A stretch of 43,594 nucleotides of DNA from assembly GCA_903835235.1 (NCBI GenBank), contig CAILMF010000077.1, positions 1-43,594 of the forward strand. Direction: 5' to 3'. This DNA is from an uncultured Rhodospirillales bacterium (GTDB lineage: Bacteria; Pseudomonadota; Alphaproteobacteria; Acetobacterales; Acetobacteraceae). Both the position numbers and the translations under genes were made by a program. This document shows, in pieces, positions 34,161 to 41,858 of this stretch; the first letter of the stretch is position 1; each line of letters opens with the position of its first letter. Under the pieces are notes generated by a model. It was not told the origin of the DNA and made no database searches. It saw nothing but the letters and a program-made list of their open reading frames with translations.

Positions 34161-35194
34161 TCCCGCGCCGCGCCCTGCTGGCCGCACCGGCGCTGTTCGC
34201 GACACCCGCACGGGCGGAGCGGCAGGTCGCCGACGCGACGGGCCGGCGGATCGCGGTGCCGGACAGCGTCACGCGGGTCTTTCCAGCCGGCCCGCCCGCC
34301 GCGATCCTGCTCTACACGCTGGCGCCGGAGATGCTGGCCGGCTGGCCCGCCAGGCCGCCACGCCCGGCCGAAGCCGCCTTCATGCTGCCCGAGGCCGCCG
34401 CCCTGCCCGAGATCGGGCGCCTGACCGGCCGCGACAACACGGCCAACATCGAGGCCGTCCTTCGGCAACGGCCTGACCTCGTGCTCGACTATGGCTCGGT
34501 GCGGCCGGTCTTCGTCTCGCTGGCCGAGCGCGTGCAGGCGCAGACGGGGCTGCCCACCCTGCTGCTCGACGGCGCGCTGCCGAAGATCCCTGAGACCTAT
34601 CGCCTGCTCGGCGAGATCCTCGACCGCCGCGACGCCGCCGAAGCGCGGGCGGCCGCCGCAGAGCGCATCCTGGGCGAGGCCGTCGCGGCCGCGGAGGCGC
34701 TGCGCGCACGCGGCAGGCCGCGCGTGCTTTATGTGCGCGGCCCGCGCGGGCTCGAGACCGGGGTCGCCGGCTCGATCAACACCGAGATCATCGAATTCGC
34801 GGGCGCGGAGAACGTCGCCGCCTCGGCGCTTGGCGCCGGCAGCCTGGTGCAATTCTCGATGGAGCAGGTCTTCGCCTGGAACCCGGACTGGATCATCGCC
34901 ATCCATCCCGACTTCATGACGACCGCGAAGACCGACCGGCTATGGTCCGCGGTGCCTGCGGTGCGTGCGGGGCGCGTGGCGCTGGCGCCGGGCCTGCCCT
35001 TCGGCTGGGTGGATTTCCCGCCCGCAGTGAACCGCCTGCTCGGGCTGATCTGGCTGCCGGTGCTGTTCGGGCTGCGGCCGCGCGCGGGGCTGGTGGAAGC
35101 CGTCGCCGCGTTCCACGCCCTGTTCTATCACCGCCGCCCGGAGCCCGCGCAGATCGAGGCGCTGCTGCGCCCCGCCTTGCCGCTGCCGGCGTGA
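34157..35194 (+). CDS. Periplasmic binding protein of the BtuF/FecB type (probable molybdate/tungstate, MolA-like)
   Basis: A 345-aa protein with a short N-terminal signal (RRALLAAPALFATPARAE) and the class III binding-protein fold: ADATGRRIAVPDSVTRVFPAGP, PEIGRLTGRDNTANIEAVLRQRPDLVLDYG, VAGSINTEIIEFAGAENVAA, WNPDWIIAIHP and an alpha-helical backbone between lobes. This fold serves vitamin B12, ferric siderophores and, in MolABC systems, molybdate and tungstate. Its place between a Mop protein and MoeA genes favours the last (inference). It is the first of three coupled transporter genes. Confidence 0.8.
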   Translation: MIPRRALLAAPALFATPARAERQVADATGRRIAVPDSVTRVFPAGPPAAILLYTLAPEMLAGWPARPPRPAEAAFMLPEAAALPEIGRLTGRDNTANIEAVLRQRPDLVLDYGSVRPVFVSLAERVQAQTGLPTLLLDGALPKIPETYRLLGEILDRRDAAEARAAAAERILGEAVAAAEALRARGRPRVLYVRGPRGLETGVAGSINTEIIEFAGAENVAASALGAGSLVQFSMEQVFAWNPDWIIAIHPDFMTTAKTDRLWSAVPAVRAGRVALAPGLPFGWVDFPPAVNRLLGLIWLPVLFGLRPRAGLVEAVAAFHALFYHRRPEPAQIEALLRPALPLPA

Positions 35195-35204
35195 GGCGCC
35201 CAGC

Positions 35205-36200
35205 ATGAGGCGTGGTGCGCTGGCCTGGGGCGTCGGCGTCGCGGCCCTCGTCGTCGCGGTGCTGGGGGCGCTGGCGGTCGGTCGCTTCCCGATCGCGCCG
35301 GGGCAGCTCTGGGCGATCCTGACCGGCACCGAGACCGGCACGCCGGCCATCGTGTTCTGGAACATCCGCGCGCCGCGGGTGGGGGCAGCAATCCTGGTCG
35401 GCGCGTCCCTCGCGGCCGCCGGCGCCGCCTTCCAGGGCATGTTCCGCAACCCGCTTGCCTCGCCCGATTTGCTTGGCGTTTCGGCCGGCGCCTCGCTTGG
35501 CGCGGTGCTCGGCATCTTTCTCGGCCTGCCGGTGGCGGCGGTGCAGGGGCTCGCTTTCGCCGGCGGCATCGCGGCGGTGGCGGCCGTCGCGGCGCTGTCG
35601 AGCGCCGTTCGGGGGCAAGGCGACCCGGTGCTGGTGCTGATCCTGGCGGGCATCGCACTGGGCGCGCTGATGGGGGCGGCGATCAGCCTCCTGAAGATCC
35701 TCGCCGACCCGTACAACCAGCTCCCGGCGATCACCTTCTGGCTGCTCGGGACGCTCTCGGCGGCGACGCGGGAGGACATCCTCGCCGCCGCACCCGCGGC
35801 GCTGCTCGGCCTGGTCGTGCTGCTGCTGCTGCGCTGGCGGTTGAACCTCCTGACGCTGGGCGAGGACGAGGCGCGAGCGCTCGGCGTGAACACCACGGCC
35901 TTGCGGGCCTTCGCGGTCGCGGGCGCCACGTTGGCCACCGCCGCGGTCACCGCGCTCGCCGGCGCGGTGGGCTGGATCGGGCTGGTCGTGCCGCACATGG
36001 CGCGGATGCTGGGCGGACCGGATCTGCGCCGGCTGATCCCGCTCTCGGCGCTGCTGGGCGCGGCGTTCCTGCTCGCCGTGGACACGCTCGCGCGCGTCGC
36101 GGGGCGCACCGAGCTGCCGCTTGGCATCCTGACCGCGGTGCTGGGCACGCCGCTATTCCTCTGGCTGCTGGTGCGCGCAAGGCGAGGTGGTGCGGCATGA
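35205..36200 (+). CDS. FecCD/BtuC-type ABC permease (MolB-like)
   Basis: A 331-aa protein with about ten hydrophobic helices. Family signatures are PRVGAAILVGASLAAAGAAFQGMFRNPLASPDLLGVSAGASLGAVLG, the central LLGTLSAATREDIL, and GAVGWIGLVVPHMARMLGGPD followed by LAVDTLARV near the C-terminus. These define the BtuC/FecD permease family. It starts 10 bp after the binding-protein gene, and its stop overlaps the ATPase start (ATGA). With the neighbours it forms an importer for which molybdate or tungstate is the best guess from context. Confidence 0.85.
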   Translation: MRRGALAWGVGVAALVVAVLGALAVGRFPIAPGQLWAILTGTETGTPAIVFWNIRAPRVGAAILVGASLAAAGAAFQGMFRNPLASPDLLGVSAGASLGAVLGIFLGLPVAAVQGLAFAGGIAAVAAVAALSSAVRGQGDPVLVLILAGIALGALMGAAISLLKILADPYNQLPAITFWLLGTLSAATREDILAAAPAALLGLVVLLLLRWRLNLLTLGEDEARALGVNTTALRAFAVAGATLATAAVTALAGAVGWIGLVVPHMARMLGGPDLRRLIPLSALLGAAFLLAVDTLARVAGRTELPLGILTAVLGTPLFLWLLVRARRGGAA

Positions 36201-36991
36201 CAACGCTGCTCGCAGCGCAGGGTCTGTCTGTTGGCCATGGGCGGCGCGTCGTCGCGGCCGGAATCTCCTTCACGCTGGAGACCGGCCAGGTGCTGAGCCT
36301 GCTGGGACCGAATGGCGGCGGCAAGACGACGCTTCTGCGCACGCTGCTCGGCCTGATCCCGGCGCTGGCCGGCGAGGTCCGGCTCGATGCGGCGCCGCTC
36401 GCCTCCCTGTCGCGGCGCGAGGTCGCGCATCGCCTCGCCTATGTGCCGCAGGCGGCGCCGGGTGGCTTCGCGTATGCGGCGCGCGAGGTGGTGGCGATGG
36501 GTCGCGCGGCGCGCCTGCCCTTGCTTGCAGCGCCGGGCGCGCGCGATCTCGCTTTGGCCGAGGCGGCACTCGATCGGCTGGGCATCTCCCACCTGGCGGA
36601 TCGGCCCGTGACGGAGCTGTCGGGCGGCGAGCGTCAGCTGGTGCTGATTGCCCGCGCCCTGGTCCAGGATGCGCGTTGCTTGGTGCTCGACGAGCCGACG
36701 GCGAGCCTCGATTTCGGCAACCAGGCGCTGGTGCTGCGCGAGGTGCGCGCTCTCGCCGTGCGTGACGGCCTCGCCGTGCTGATGACGACGCACCACCCGG
36801 ACCATGCGCTGCTGGTTGCCGATGCGGCCATGCTGCTGCATGGGGGCGCGATGACCGGCCCCATGCCGCCTGCCGACCTCATCACCCCGGCCCGCCTGCG
36901 CGCAGCCTATGGCGTGGATGCCGTGGTGGGCGCGCTGGCGACACCGCAGGGCGAGCGCCTCGTCTGCGCGCCGCTGGTCGCCCCGCCATGA
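36197..36991 (+). CDS. FecE/BtuD-type ABC ATPase (MolC-like)
   Basis: A 264-aa ATPase. Walker A LGPNGGGKTT is near residue 36, Q-loop LAYVPQAAP near 81, signature ELSGGERQLVLIARAL near 140, Walker B CLVLDEPTASLDFGNQ near 160 and the H-loop TTHHPDHAL near 198. LDFGNQ and the TTHxPDHA stretch are typical of FecE/MolC-type ATPases. It is coupled to the permease gene before it and to the MoeA-like gene after it by 4-bp overlaps. Confidence 0.87.
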   Translation: MTTLLAAQGLSVGHGRRVVAAGISFTLETGQVLSLLGPNGGGKTTLLRTLLGLIPALAGEVRLDAAPLASLSRREVAHRLAYVPQAAPGGFAYAAREVVAMGRAARLPLLAAPGARDLALAEAALDRLGISHLADRPVTELSGGERQLVLIARALVQDARCLVLDEPTASLDFGNQALVLREVRALAVRDGLAVLMTTHHPDHALLVADAAMLLHGGAMTGPMPPADLITPARLRAAYGVDAVVGALATPQGERLVCAPLVAPP

Positions 36992-38124
36992 GCGGTCCGA
37001 ACAGCCTGACCGCGCTGGACGAGGCGACCGCGCTGCTGCTGGCGGGCATCGCCGCCGTCGCGCCAAGCAGCTTGCCCCTGGCCGAGGCCATCGGCTGCGT
37101 GCTCGCGACACCGCTCCAGGCCACCGCGCCCGTGCCGCCCTGCCCGGTGGCAAGGTGGGATGGCTGGGCCATCGCGGCGGCCGACACGCTCGGCGCCGGG
37201 CCCTACGCGCCCGCGGTGCTGCCGATGCCGCCGCCGCTGCTACAGCCCGGCGAGGCACTGCCCCACGGCACCGACGCCGTGCTGCCGCGGCCCGACCTGG
37301 TGCGGGACGGTCCCTTCGCGCAGGTGCTGGACGCTGTCGCTCCCGGCACCGGCGTGCGCGCGCCAGGCGAGGACGCCGCTGCAGGCACCCTGCTGCGTGC
37401 TGCCGGGGAACGGCTTTCGCCGCTCGACCTTCCGCTTCTCGCGGCGCTGGGCGTGACCGAGGTGGCGGTGCGGCGGCCCCGCCTGGGCTGGCTCGCCATC
37501 GGTGACGAAATCCTGGCCGATGGCGTGCGCGATACGCTGTTTGCCGCCTGCGCGGCGCTCGCGCAGGCGGCCGGGGCGGCGCTTGTCCGCCTGCCGCCTG
37601 CGCCCGACGACGCCGCTACCATCGCCGCGGCCCTGCGCTCCGGCGCCGACGGATGCGACCTGCTGTTGGCCGTGGGCGGCACCGGGGCGGGCGCGCGCGA
37701 CGTCACGGCGACAGGGCTCCGCTCTGCGGGCCGCCTCCTGGTGCACGGCATCGGCGCGCGCCCCGGCATGAGTGCAGGCTTCGGCGCGGTGGGCGGCCAG
37801 CCCGTGATCCTGCTGCCCGGCACGCCGGGCGATGCGCTGGCGGCCTGGCTGCTGTTGGTGCGGCCGGCGCTCGCCGCGCTCACGGACGTGCCACCTGCGC
37901 CGCCGCTGCATGCGCGGCTTGCGCGCAAGGTGACCTCGACGGTCGGCCTGGTCGAGCTCGCGCCGCTGCGCCGTCTTGCGGATGGGCGCGTCGAGCCGCT
38001 GGCGACGGGCGCGCTCCCGCTGCACGCGCTGGCGAGCGGTGCCGTGCTCATTCTGCCGGCCGCGTCCGAGGGCGCGGAGGCAGGCGCCGAGATTTCCATG
38101 ACGCTTTTCCGGCCCGATCCATGA
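36988..38124 (+). CDS. Divergent MoeA-like molybdopterin protein
   Basis: A 378-aa protein with the MoeA domain order, but key motifs have drifted. The N-terminal MDGYA box is WDGWA. The molybdopterin-binding STGDEL is AIGDEILADG. SGGVSxGxxD has become VGGTGAGARDVT, retaining the Asp. The LPGNP box is LPGTPGDAL. MoeA inserts Mo (or W) into adenylylated molybdopterin. The changes suggest a specialised or partly inactive paralogue, perhaps for tungsten or as a binding partner of the full MoeA domain in the next gene. It is coupled to both neighbours by ATGA overlaps. It is only weakly similar to the MoeA part of the next gene. Confidence 0.75.
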   Translation: MSGPNSLTALDEATALLLAGIAAVAPSSLPLAEAIGCVLATPLQATAPVPPCPVARWDGWAIAAADTLGAGPYAPAVLPMPPPLLQPGEALPHGTDAVLPRPDLVRDGPFAQVLDAVAPGTGVRAPGEDAAAGTLLRAAGERLSPLDLPLLAALGVTEVAVRRPRLGWLAIGDEILADGVRDTLFAACAALAQAAGAALVRLPPAPDDAATIAAALRSGADGCDLLLAVGGTGAGARDVTATGLRSAGRLLVHGIGARPGMSAGFGAVGGQPVILLPGTPGDALAAWLLLVRPALAALTDVPPAPPLHARLARKVTSTVGLVELAPLRRLADGRVEPLATGALPLHALASGAVLILPAASEGAEAGAEISMTLFRPDP

Positions 38125-40118
38125 CCGACTCCAGCACGCACGCCCACGACCCCGAAGCGCTGCTCGCACGTGTGCGCCACGCCGCCCGGCAGGAGCAGTT
38201 CCTCGACATCGTCTCCGCCGAGGAGGCGATGCGGCGCTTCCGTGCCGCCCTGCCGCCCGGCCGGCTCGGGGCGGAGCTTGTGCCATTGGTCGTGGCCCTG
38301 GGGCGGATCGTCGCGGAGACGCTGCCCGCACGCGCCGACGCGCCGCCCTTCGACCGCGCCTCGGTGGACGGCTTCGCGCTGCGCGCTGCCGACACAGCCG
38401 GAGCCTCCGAGACCGCACCCGTCCGGCTGCGGCTGAATGCCGAGGTGCTGGCCTGCGGCGCAGCGCCCGGGATCGAGGTGGCCCCCGGCACGGCGACCGC
38501 CATCGCCACGGGCGGCATGATTCCGCGCGGCGCCGATGCCGTGGCCATGATCGAGTGGACCGAACTGGAGGACGCCGCGGATGGGCCGGTGATCCAGCTC
38601 TCGCGCGCCTTGGCGCCGGGCCAGTTCATCGGCTTCGCCGGCAGCGACATCGCGCGTGGCGAGGCGCTGCTCCGGGCCGGCGCGCAGATCACCAGCCGCG
38701 AGATCGGCATGCTGGCCGCCGCCGGATGGAGCGAGGTGCCAGTGGTGCGGCGCCCGGTCGTGGCCGTGATCTCGACCGGCGACGAGCTACACCCGCCGGG
38801 TGCGCCCCTGCCGCCCGGCGGCATCACCGACAGCAACGCCGCGATCCTCTGCGCCGCGGTCAGCGAGAATGGCGGCGAGCCGCTGGCGATGGGCATCTTC
38901 CGCGACGATCCGGACGCACTCGCGGCGGCGCTGCGCGATGCCCTGGCGCGGGCCGACATGGTCGTGATGTCGGGCGGCACCAGCAAGGGCGCGGGCGATG
39001 TCTCGCATCGCATCCTGGCCGCGCTGCCCGCGCCGGGCGTTCTCGTGCATGGCGTCGCGCTGAAGCCGGGCAAGCCGCTCTGCCTTGCGGTCGCGGGCCA
39101 CAAGCCGGTCGTGGTGCTGCCCGGCTTTCCCACCAGCGCCGTCTTCACCTTCCACGAATTCGCCGTGCCGGTGCTGCGCGCGATGGCGGGACTGCCGCCG
39201 CGGCAGGAGACGGAGGTCGAGGCGAAGCTCGCCGTGCGCACCCCAAGCGAACTCGGGCGCACCGAATACGTCATGGTCTCGCTGGCCGAGGGTGAAGGCA
39301 GCCCGCGCGCCTTTCCGCTCGGGAAGGGGTCGGGCAGCGTGACGGCCTTCGCGCAGGCGGATGGGTTCTTCGCGATCCCCGCCCTCGACCAGGCGGCCGA
39401 GGCCGGGAGCACGGTGCGGGTGCGTCTGATCGGCGGTGCGACGCGCGCGCCCGATCTCGTCATCATCGGCTCGCACTGTGTCGGTCTCGATGCCGTGCTG
39501 GACGTGCTGGCCGAACAGGGCATCCGCGCGCGGACGCTGGCCGTCGGCAGCCTCGGCGGCCTGGCCGCGGCGAAGCGCGGCGAGTGCGACCTTGCACCAG
39601 CGCATCTGCTCGACCCGACGACGGGCAGCTACAACACGCCCTTCCTGGCGCCAGGGCTGGTGCTGAAGTCCGGCTGGCGCCGCAGCCAGGGCGTGGTGTT
39701 CCGCCCCGGGGATGCGCGCTTCGAGGGGCTCGATGGGCGCGAGGCCGTCCGACGAGCCGCTCTCGATCCGGACTGCCTGCTGGTCAACCGCAATGCCGGG
39801 TCCGGGACGCGCATCCTGCTCGATGGGCTGCTCGCGGGCATGCGTCCGGCCGGCTACGCGAACCAGCCGAAATCCCACAACGCAGTGGCGGCGGCCGTGG
39901 CGCAATCACGCGCCGACTGGGGTGTCGCGATCGAGACGGTGGCGCGCGACTACGGCCTGGGCTTCCTGCCGCTGGCCGATGAGCATTATGACTTCTTCGT
40001 GCCGGAGAGCGCGCTGCCGCGCGTACCCATGAAGGCCTTCTTCGAGGCGCTCGGCTCGCTCGTCGTGCATGCGCGGTTGGCAGGTCTGGGGTTTCACTGC
40101 TCACACCCGCCTTCTTGA
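38121..40118 (+). CDS. MoeA fused to a periplasmic-binding-protein-like domain
   Basis: A 665-aa protein. Residues about 25-440 are a canonical MoeA: FDRASVDGFALRAAD, ATGGMIPRGADAVAMIEWTE, VVAVISTGDEL, ITDSNAAIL, VMSGGTSKGAGD, VALKPGKPLCLAV and VVVLPGFPTSAVFTFHEF. Residues about 450-655 are a PBP_like domain (PDLVIIGSHCVGLDAVLDVL, NRNAGSGTRILLDGLLAGMRP, SHNAVAAAVAQSRADWGVAIE, PESALPRVPMKAFFEALGS). This is homologous to the sensor half of the regulator at 29878-30759. MoeA/LysR-substrate-domain fusions are known in Mo/W cofactor clusters. The MoeA half should insert metal into the pterin dithiolene cofactor and the PBP half may bind the oxyanion. The last residues (LGFHCSHPPS) differ from the usual end, and the gene meets phage-like genes 23 bp on. 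Confidence 0.87.
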   Translation: MTDSSTHAHDPEALLARVRHAARQEQFLDIVSAEEAMRRFRAALPPGRLGAELVPLVVALGRIVAETLPARADAPPFDRASVDGFALRAADTAGASETAPVRLRLNAEVLACGAAPGIEVAPGTATAIATGGMIPRGADAVAMIEWTELEDAADGPVIQLSRALAPGQFIGFAGSDIARGEALLRAGAQITSREIGMLAAAGWSEVPVVRRPVVAVISTGDELHPPGAPLPPGGITDSNAAILCAAVSENGGEPLAMGIFRDDPDALAAALRDALARADMVVMSGGTSKGAGDVSHRILAALPAPGVLVHGVALKPGKPLCLAVAGHKPVVVLPGFPTSAVFTFHEFAVPVLRAMAGLPPRQETEVEAKLAVRTPSELGRTEYVMVSLAEGEGSPRAFPLGKGSGSVTAFAQADGFFAIPALDQAAEAGSTVRVRLIGGATRAPDLVIIGSHCVGLDAVLDVLAEQGIRARTLAVGSLGGLAAAKRGECDLAPAHLLDPTTGSYNTPFLAPGLVLKSGWRRSQGVVFRPGDARFEGLDGREAVRRAALDPDCLLVNRNAGSGTRILLDGLLAGMRPAGYANQPKSHNAVAAAVAQSRADWGVAIETVARDYGLGFLPLADEHYDFFVPESALPRVPMKAFFEALGSLVVHARLAGLGFHCSHPPS

Positions 40119-40141
40119 GGTTGGAGTAGTCCGCCTCAGCA

Positions 40142-40666
40142 TCATGGCACGCGCCGCTTCGTCACACTCACCGACAGCGTCGCCGCCGCCAGATCGAACG
40201 TCGCCGCGGAGATGTTCCGCGCCATCACCCGCACCGTGTTGTTCGACCACACGGCGGCTTCGAGCTCGATGAAGCGGGTCGACGAGACCAGCGACGCCGA
40301 CGCCAGGTCGCCGGCCCGTGCCCCGTTCACCGTGACGTCGAGCAGCGCTGTCGCCCCCGGCGCCAGGCTGGGCAGATCCCACGACACCTCCGCCGCGAAC
40401 TCCCGCCGCCCGGAGCCGAACAGCGCCCCCGTCAGCAGCGGCGTACCATTCAGCACCGCGGGCGCGGCCTCCGGCAGCCCGTAGAGCCGGAGCGCCTCGA
40501 GCTCGATCTGCCCATCGAAGCCGACGATACCGACCTGCGCAAAGGCCACACCCGCTCCCACCCGGATCGTCTGCCGCCGGTTCAGCGAGGCGTCTGCCAT
40601 CACCGCGCCGGCGTTCCAGCCCTTCGCCGGGCTGTTCCACTGCATGGTGGTGCCAGAGGCCAGCAC
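40142..40666 (-). CDS. Phage-like structural protein of unknown function
   Basis: A 174-aa frame from GTG 40666; ATG 40645 is an alternative. It has no motif I can name. It is Ala/Thr/Val-rich and predicted mostly beta: FAQVGIVGFDGQIELEALRLYGLPEA, then FAAEVSWDLPSLAPGATALLDVTVNGA and FIELEAAVWSNNTVRVMARNISAATFDL, ending in a basic KRRVP. This composition suits a tail-fibre or virion-decoration protein, and it lies at the 3' end of a minus-strand set with fibre genes. The ribosome site before GTG 40666 is weak, so the start is uncertain. Confidence 0.55.
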   Translation of the reverse strand: MLASGTTMQWNSPAKGWNAGAVMADASLNRRQTIRVGAGVAFAQVGIVGFDGQIELEALRLYGLPEAAPAVLNGTPLLTGALFGSGRREFAAEVSWDLPSLAPGATALLDVTVNGARAGDLASASLVSSTRFIELEAAVWSNNTVRVMARNISAATFDLAAATLSVSVTKRRVP

Positions 40667-40679
40667 GTCGCCGGCGATG

Positions 40680-40717
40680 GCGCGTGCCTGGCGACGCTAT
40701 CGCGGCCAGGCACGCGC
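40680..40717 (-). terminator. Perfect 13-bp stem-loop between the GNAT and structural genes
   Basis: GCGCGTGCCTGGC (40680-40692) and GCCAGGCACGCGC (40705-40717) are perfect inverted repeats around a 12-nt loop. It lies 11 bp past the stop of the GNAT gene on the minus strand. No U-tract follows. It may be a terminator, an RNA processing site or a protein-binding site. Confidence 0.5.
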
Positions 40718-40728
40718 CTCCAATCGCA

Positions 40729-41202
40729 TCACGCCAGCCGCAGCGGCCGCAGGAATTCGTGGTATCCGACCATGGCGCCGGTAGCGGTAAGCACCTGCTG
40801 CTCCCTCACCTTGGCGCCGCCGCGCGCGATGATGGCGGCGGCCATCGCTGCGGCACCCGGCCCGTCCACCACCCAGGACCGAATGGCGGTTACACCCGCC
40901 GCCAGCAGGTCTGCGTCTACCGCCGCCTGGATCGCGGCAAACACCCCACGCTGGCGAAAGCCGGGCCGCACCCAGGACAGCAGGCCATGCGCTTCTCCAA
41001 CCTCGGGCTTCAAGCGACAGGCCTGCAACCCGGCCAACTCGCCATCCAGCATCGCACACCAGCCGACCAGGTCCGGCGGCGGCGCCGTCACCGTGACATG
41101 CCGCGCCAGCCCGGCCTCGACATAGCTGGCCTCGCCCTCGCGCCAGAGCGCTTCCGCCGGCGAGCCAGCCAGCGGCGCATAGCGTTGCACCAGAATGCTC
41201 AT
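40729..41202 (-). CDS. GNAT-type N-acetyltransferase-like protein
   Basis: A 157-aa protein. HGLLSWVRPGFRQRGVFAAIQAAVDADLLAAGV matches GNAT motif A, with the acetyl-CoA loop written here as RPGFRQRGVF, followed by the usual helix. The C-terminal ARGGAKVREQQVLTATGAMVGYHEFL fits the end of the fold. In phage-like tail modules such small acetyltransferases often sit beside fibre genes and may modify fibre or host surface proteins; this is inference. It lies 5 bp after the glycine-rich fibre gene and probably in one transcript with it. Confidence 0.65.
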   Translation of the reverse strand: MSILVQRYAPLAGSPAEALWREGEASYVEAGLARHVTVTAPPPDLVGWCAMLDGELAGLQACRLKPEVGEAHGLLSWVRPGFRQRGVFAAIQAAVDADLLAAGVTAIRSWVVDGPGAAAMAAAIIARGGAKVREQQVLTATGAMVGYHEFLRPLRLA

Positions 41203-41207
41203 GCCGT

Positions 41208-41858
41208 TCAGCTCCAGGAAATGGTGACGCTGCCATTGGCGCCGGCCGCCGCGCCGCGCTGATTGCCGGCGCCGCTACCCGGCCCGCCGGCCGCGCCGAC
41301 CACGATGGTAATGACGCTGCCGGGCGTCAGCGCACCGCCAGCGAAGCTCTTCACGGCGCGACCACCGGCGCCGCCATTGCCGGCAAAGCTGTCATAGGTG
41401 CCGCTCTTGTCCGAGGACTGGTCCCAGGCGCCGATGCCACCGCCGGCTCCGGCGCCAGCCGTGTTGCTGTCGCCACCCGTGGCGCCACCGGCCGTGCCTG
41501 TGCCCCCTGCGGGGGCCGTGGCGCCGCCACCCCCGCCATAGCCGATGACGCCGCCAAAAGCCGAATATCCGCCCGTGCCGCCGGGGCCTACGTTGCCGCC
41601 GCCACCGCCGCCGGCGCCATTCACCGCGGCGGTCAGGCTGGCGGAGTAAGGCACGGTAAAGCTGTAGGTGCCCGGGGTGGCGTAGGTAGCCGAGCCCGGC
41701 GTCGTGTAGGCGGTGATGAAGTCGTATAGCGCCTGGGCGTTGGCGAGCGCGGCGCTGCCGCGGGCAACGCACCAGTCGCTCAGCGCCGACATGCTACGCG
41801 CCGTCGGGGCCGTGCCTTTGCTAGCGGCGGCCAGGTAGGTGGCTTCGAGATCAGGCAT
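41208..41858 (-). CDS. Glycine-rich phage tail-fibre-like protein
   Basis: A 216-aa protein. An N-terminal helical part of about 55 residues (MPDLEATYLAAASKG ... SDWCVARGSAALANAQALYDFITAY) precedes a glycine-rich domain. YSFTVPYSASLTAAVNGAGGGGGG is followed by a Gly/Ala/Thr-rich loop region and a closing strand, LTPGSVITIVVGAAGG. This pattern occurs in the receptor-binding tips of phage tails, where polyglycine helices display specificity loops. ATG 41858 overlaps the end of the S74 fibre gene by 8 bp, so the two are coupled. Host target unknown. Confidence 0.75.
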   Translation of the reverse strand: MPDLEATYLAAASKGTAPTARSMSALSDWCVARGSAALANAQALYDFITAYTTPGSATYATPGTYSFTVPYSASLTAAVNGAGGGGGGNVGPGGTGGYSAFGGVIGYGGGGGATAPAGGTGTAGGATGGDSNTAGAGAGGGIGAWDQSSDKSGTYDSFAGNGGAGGRAVKSFAGGALTPGSVITIVVGAAGGPGSGAGNQRGAAAGANGSVTISWS

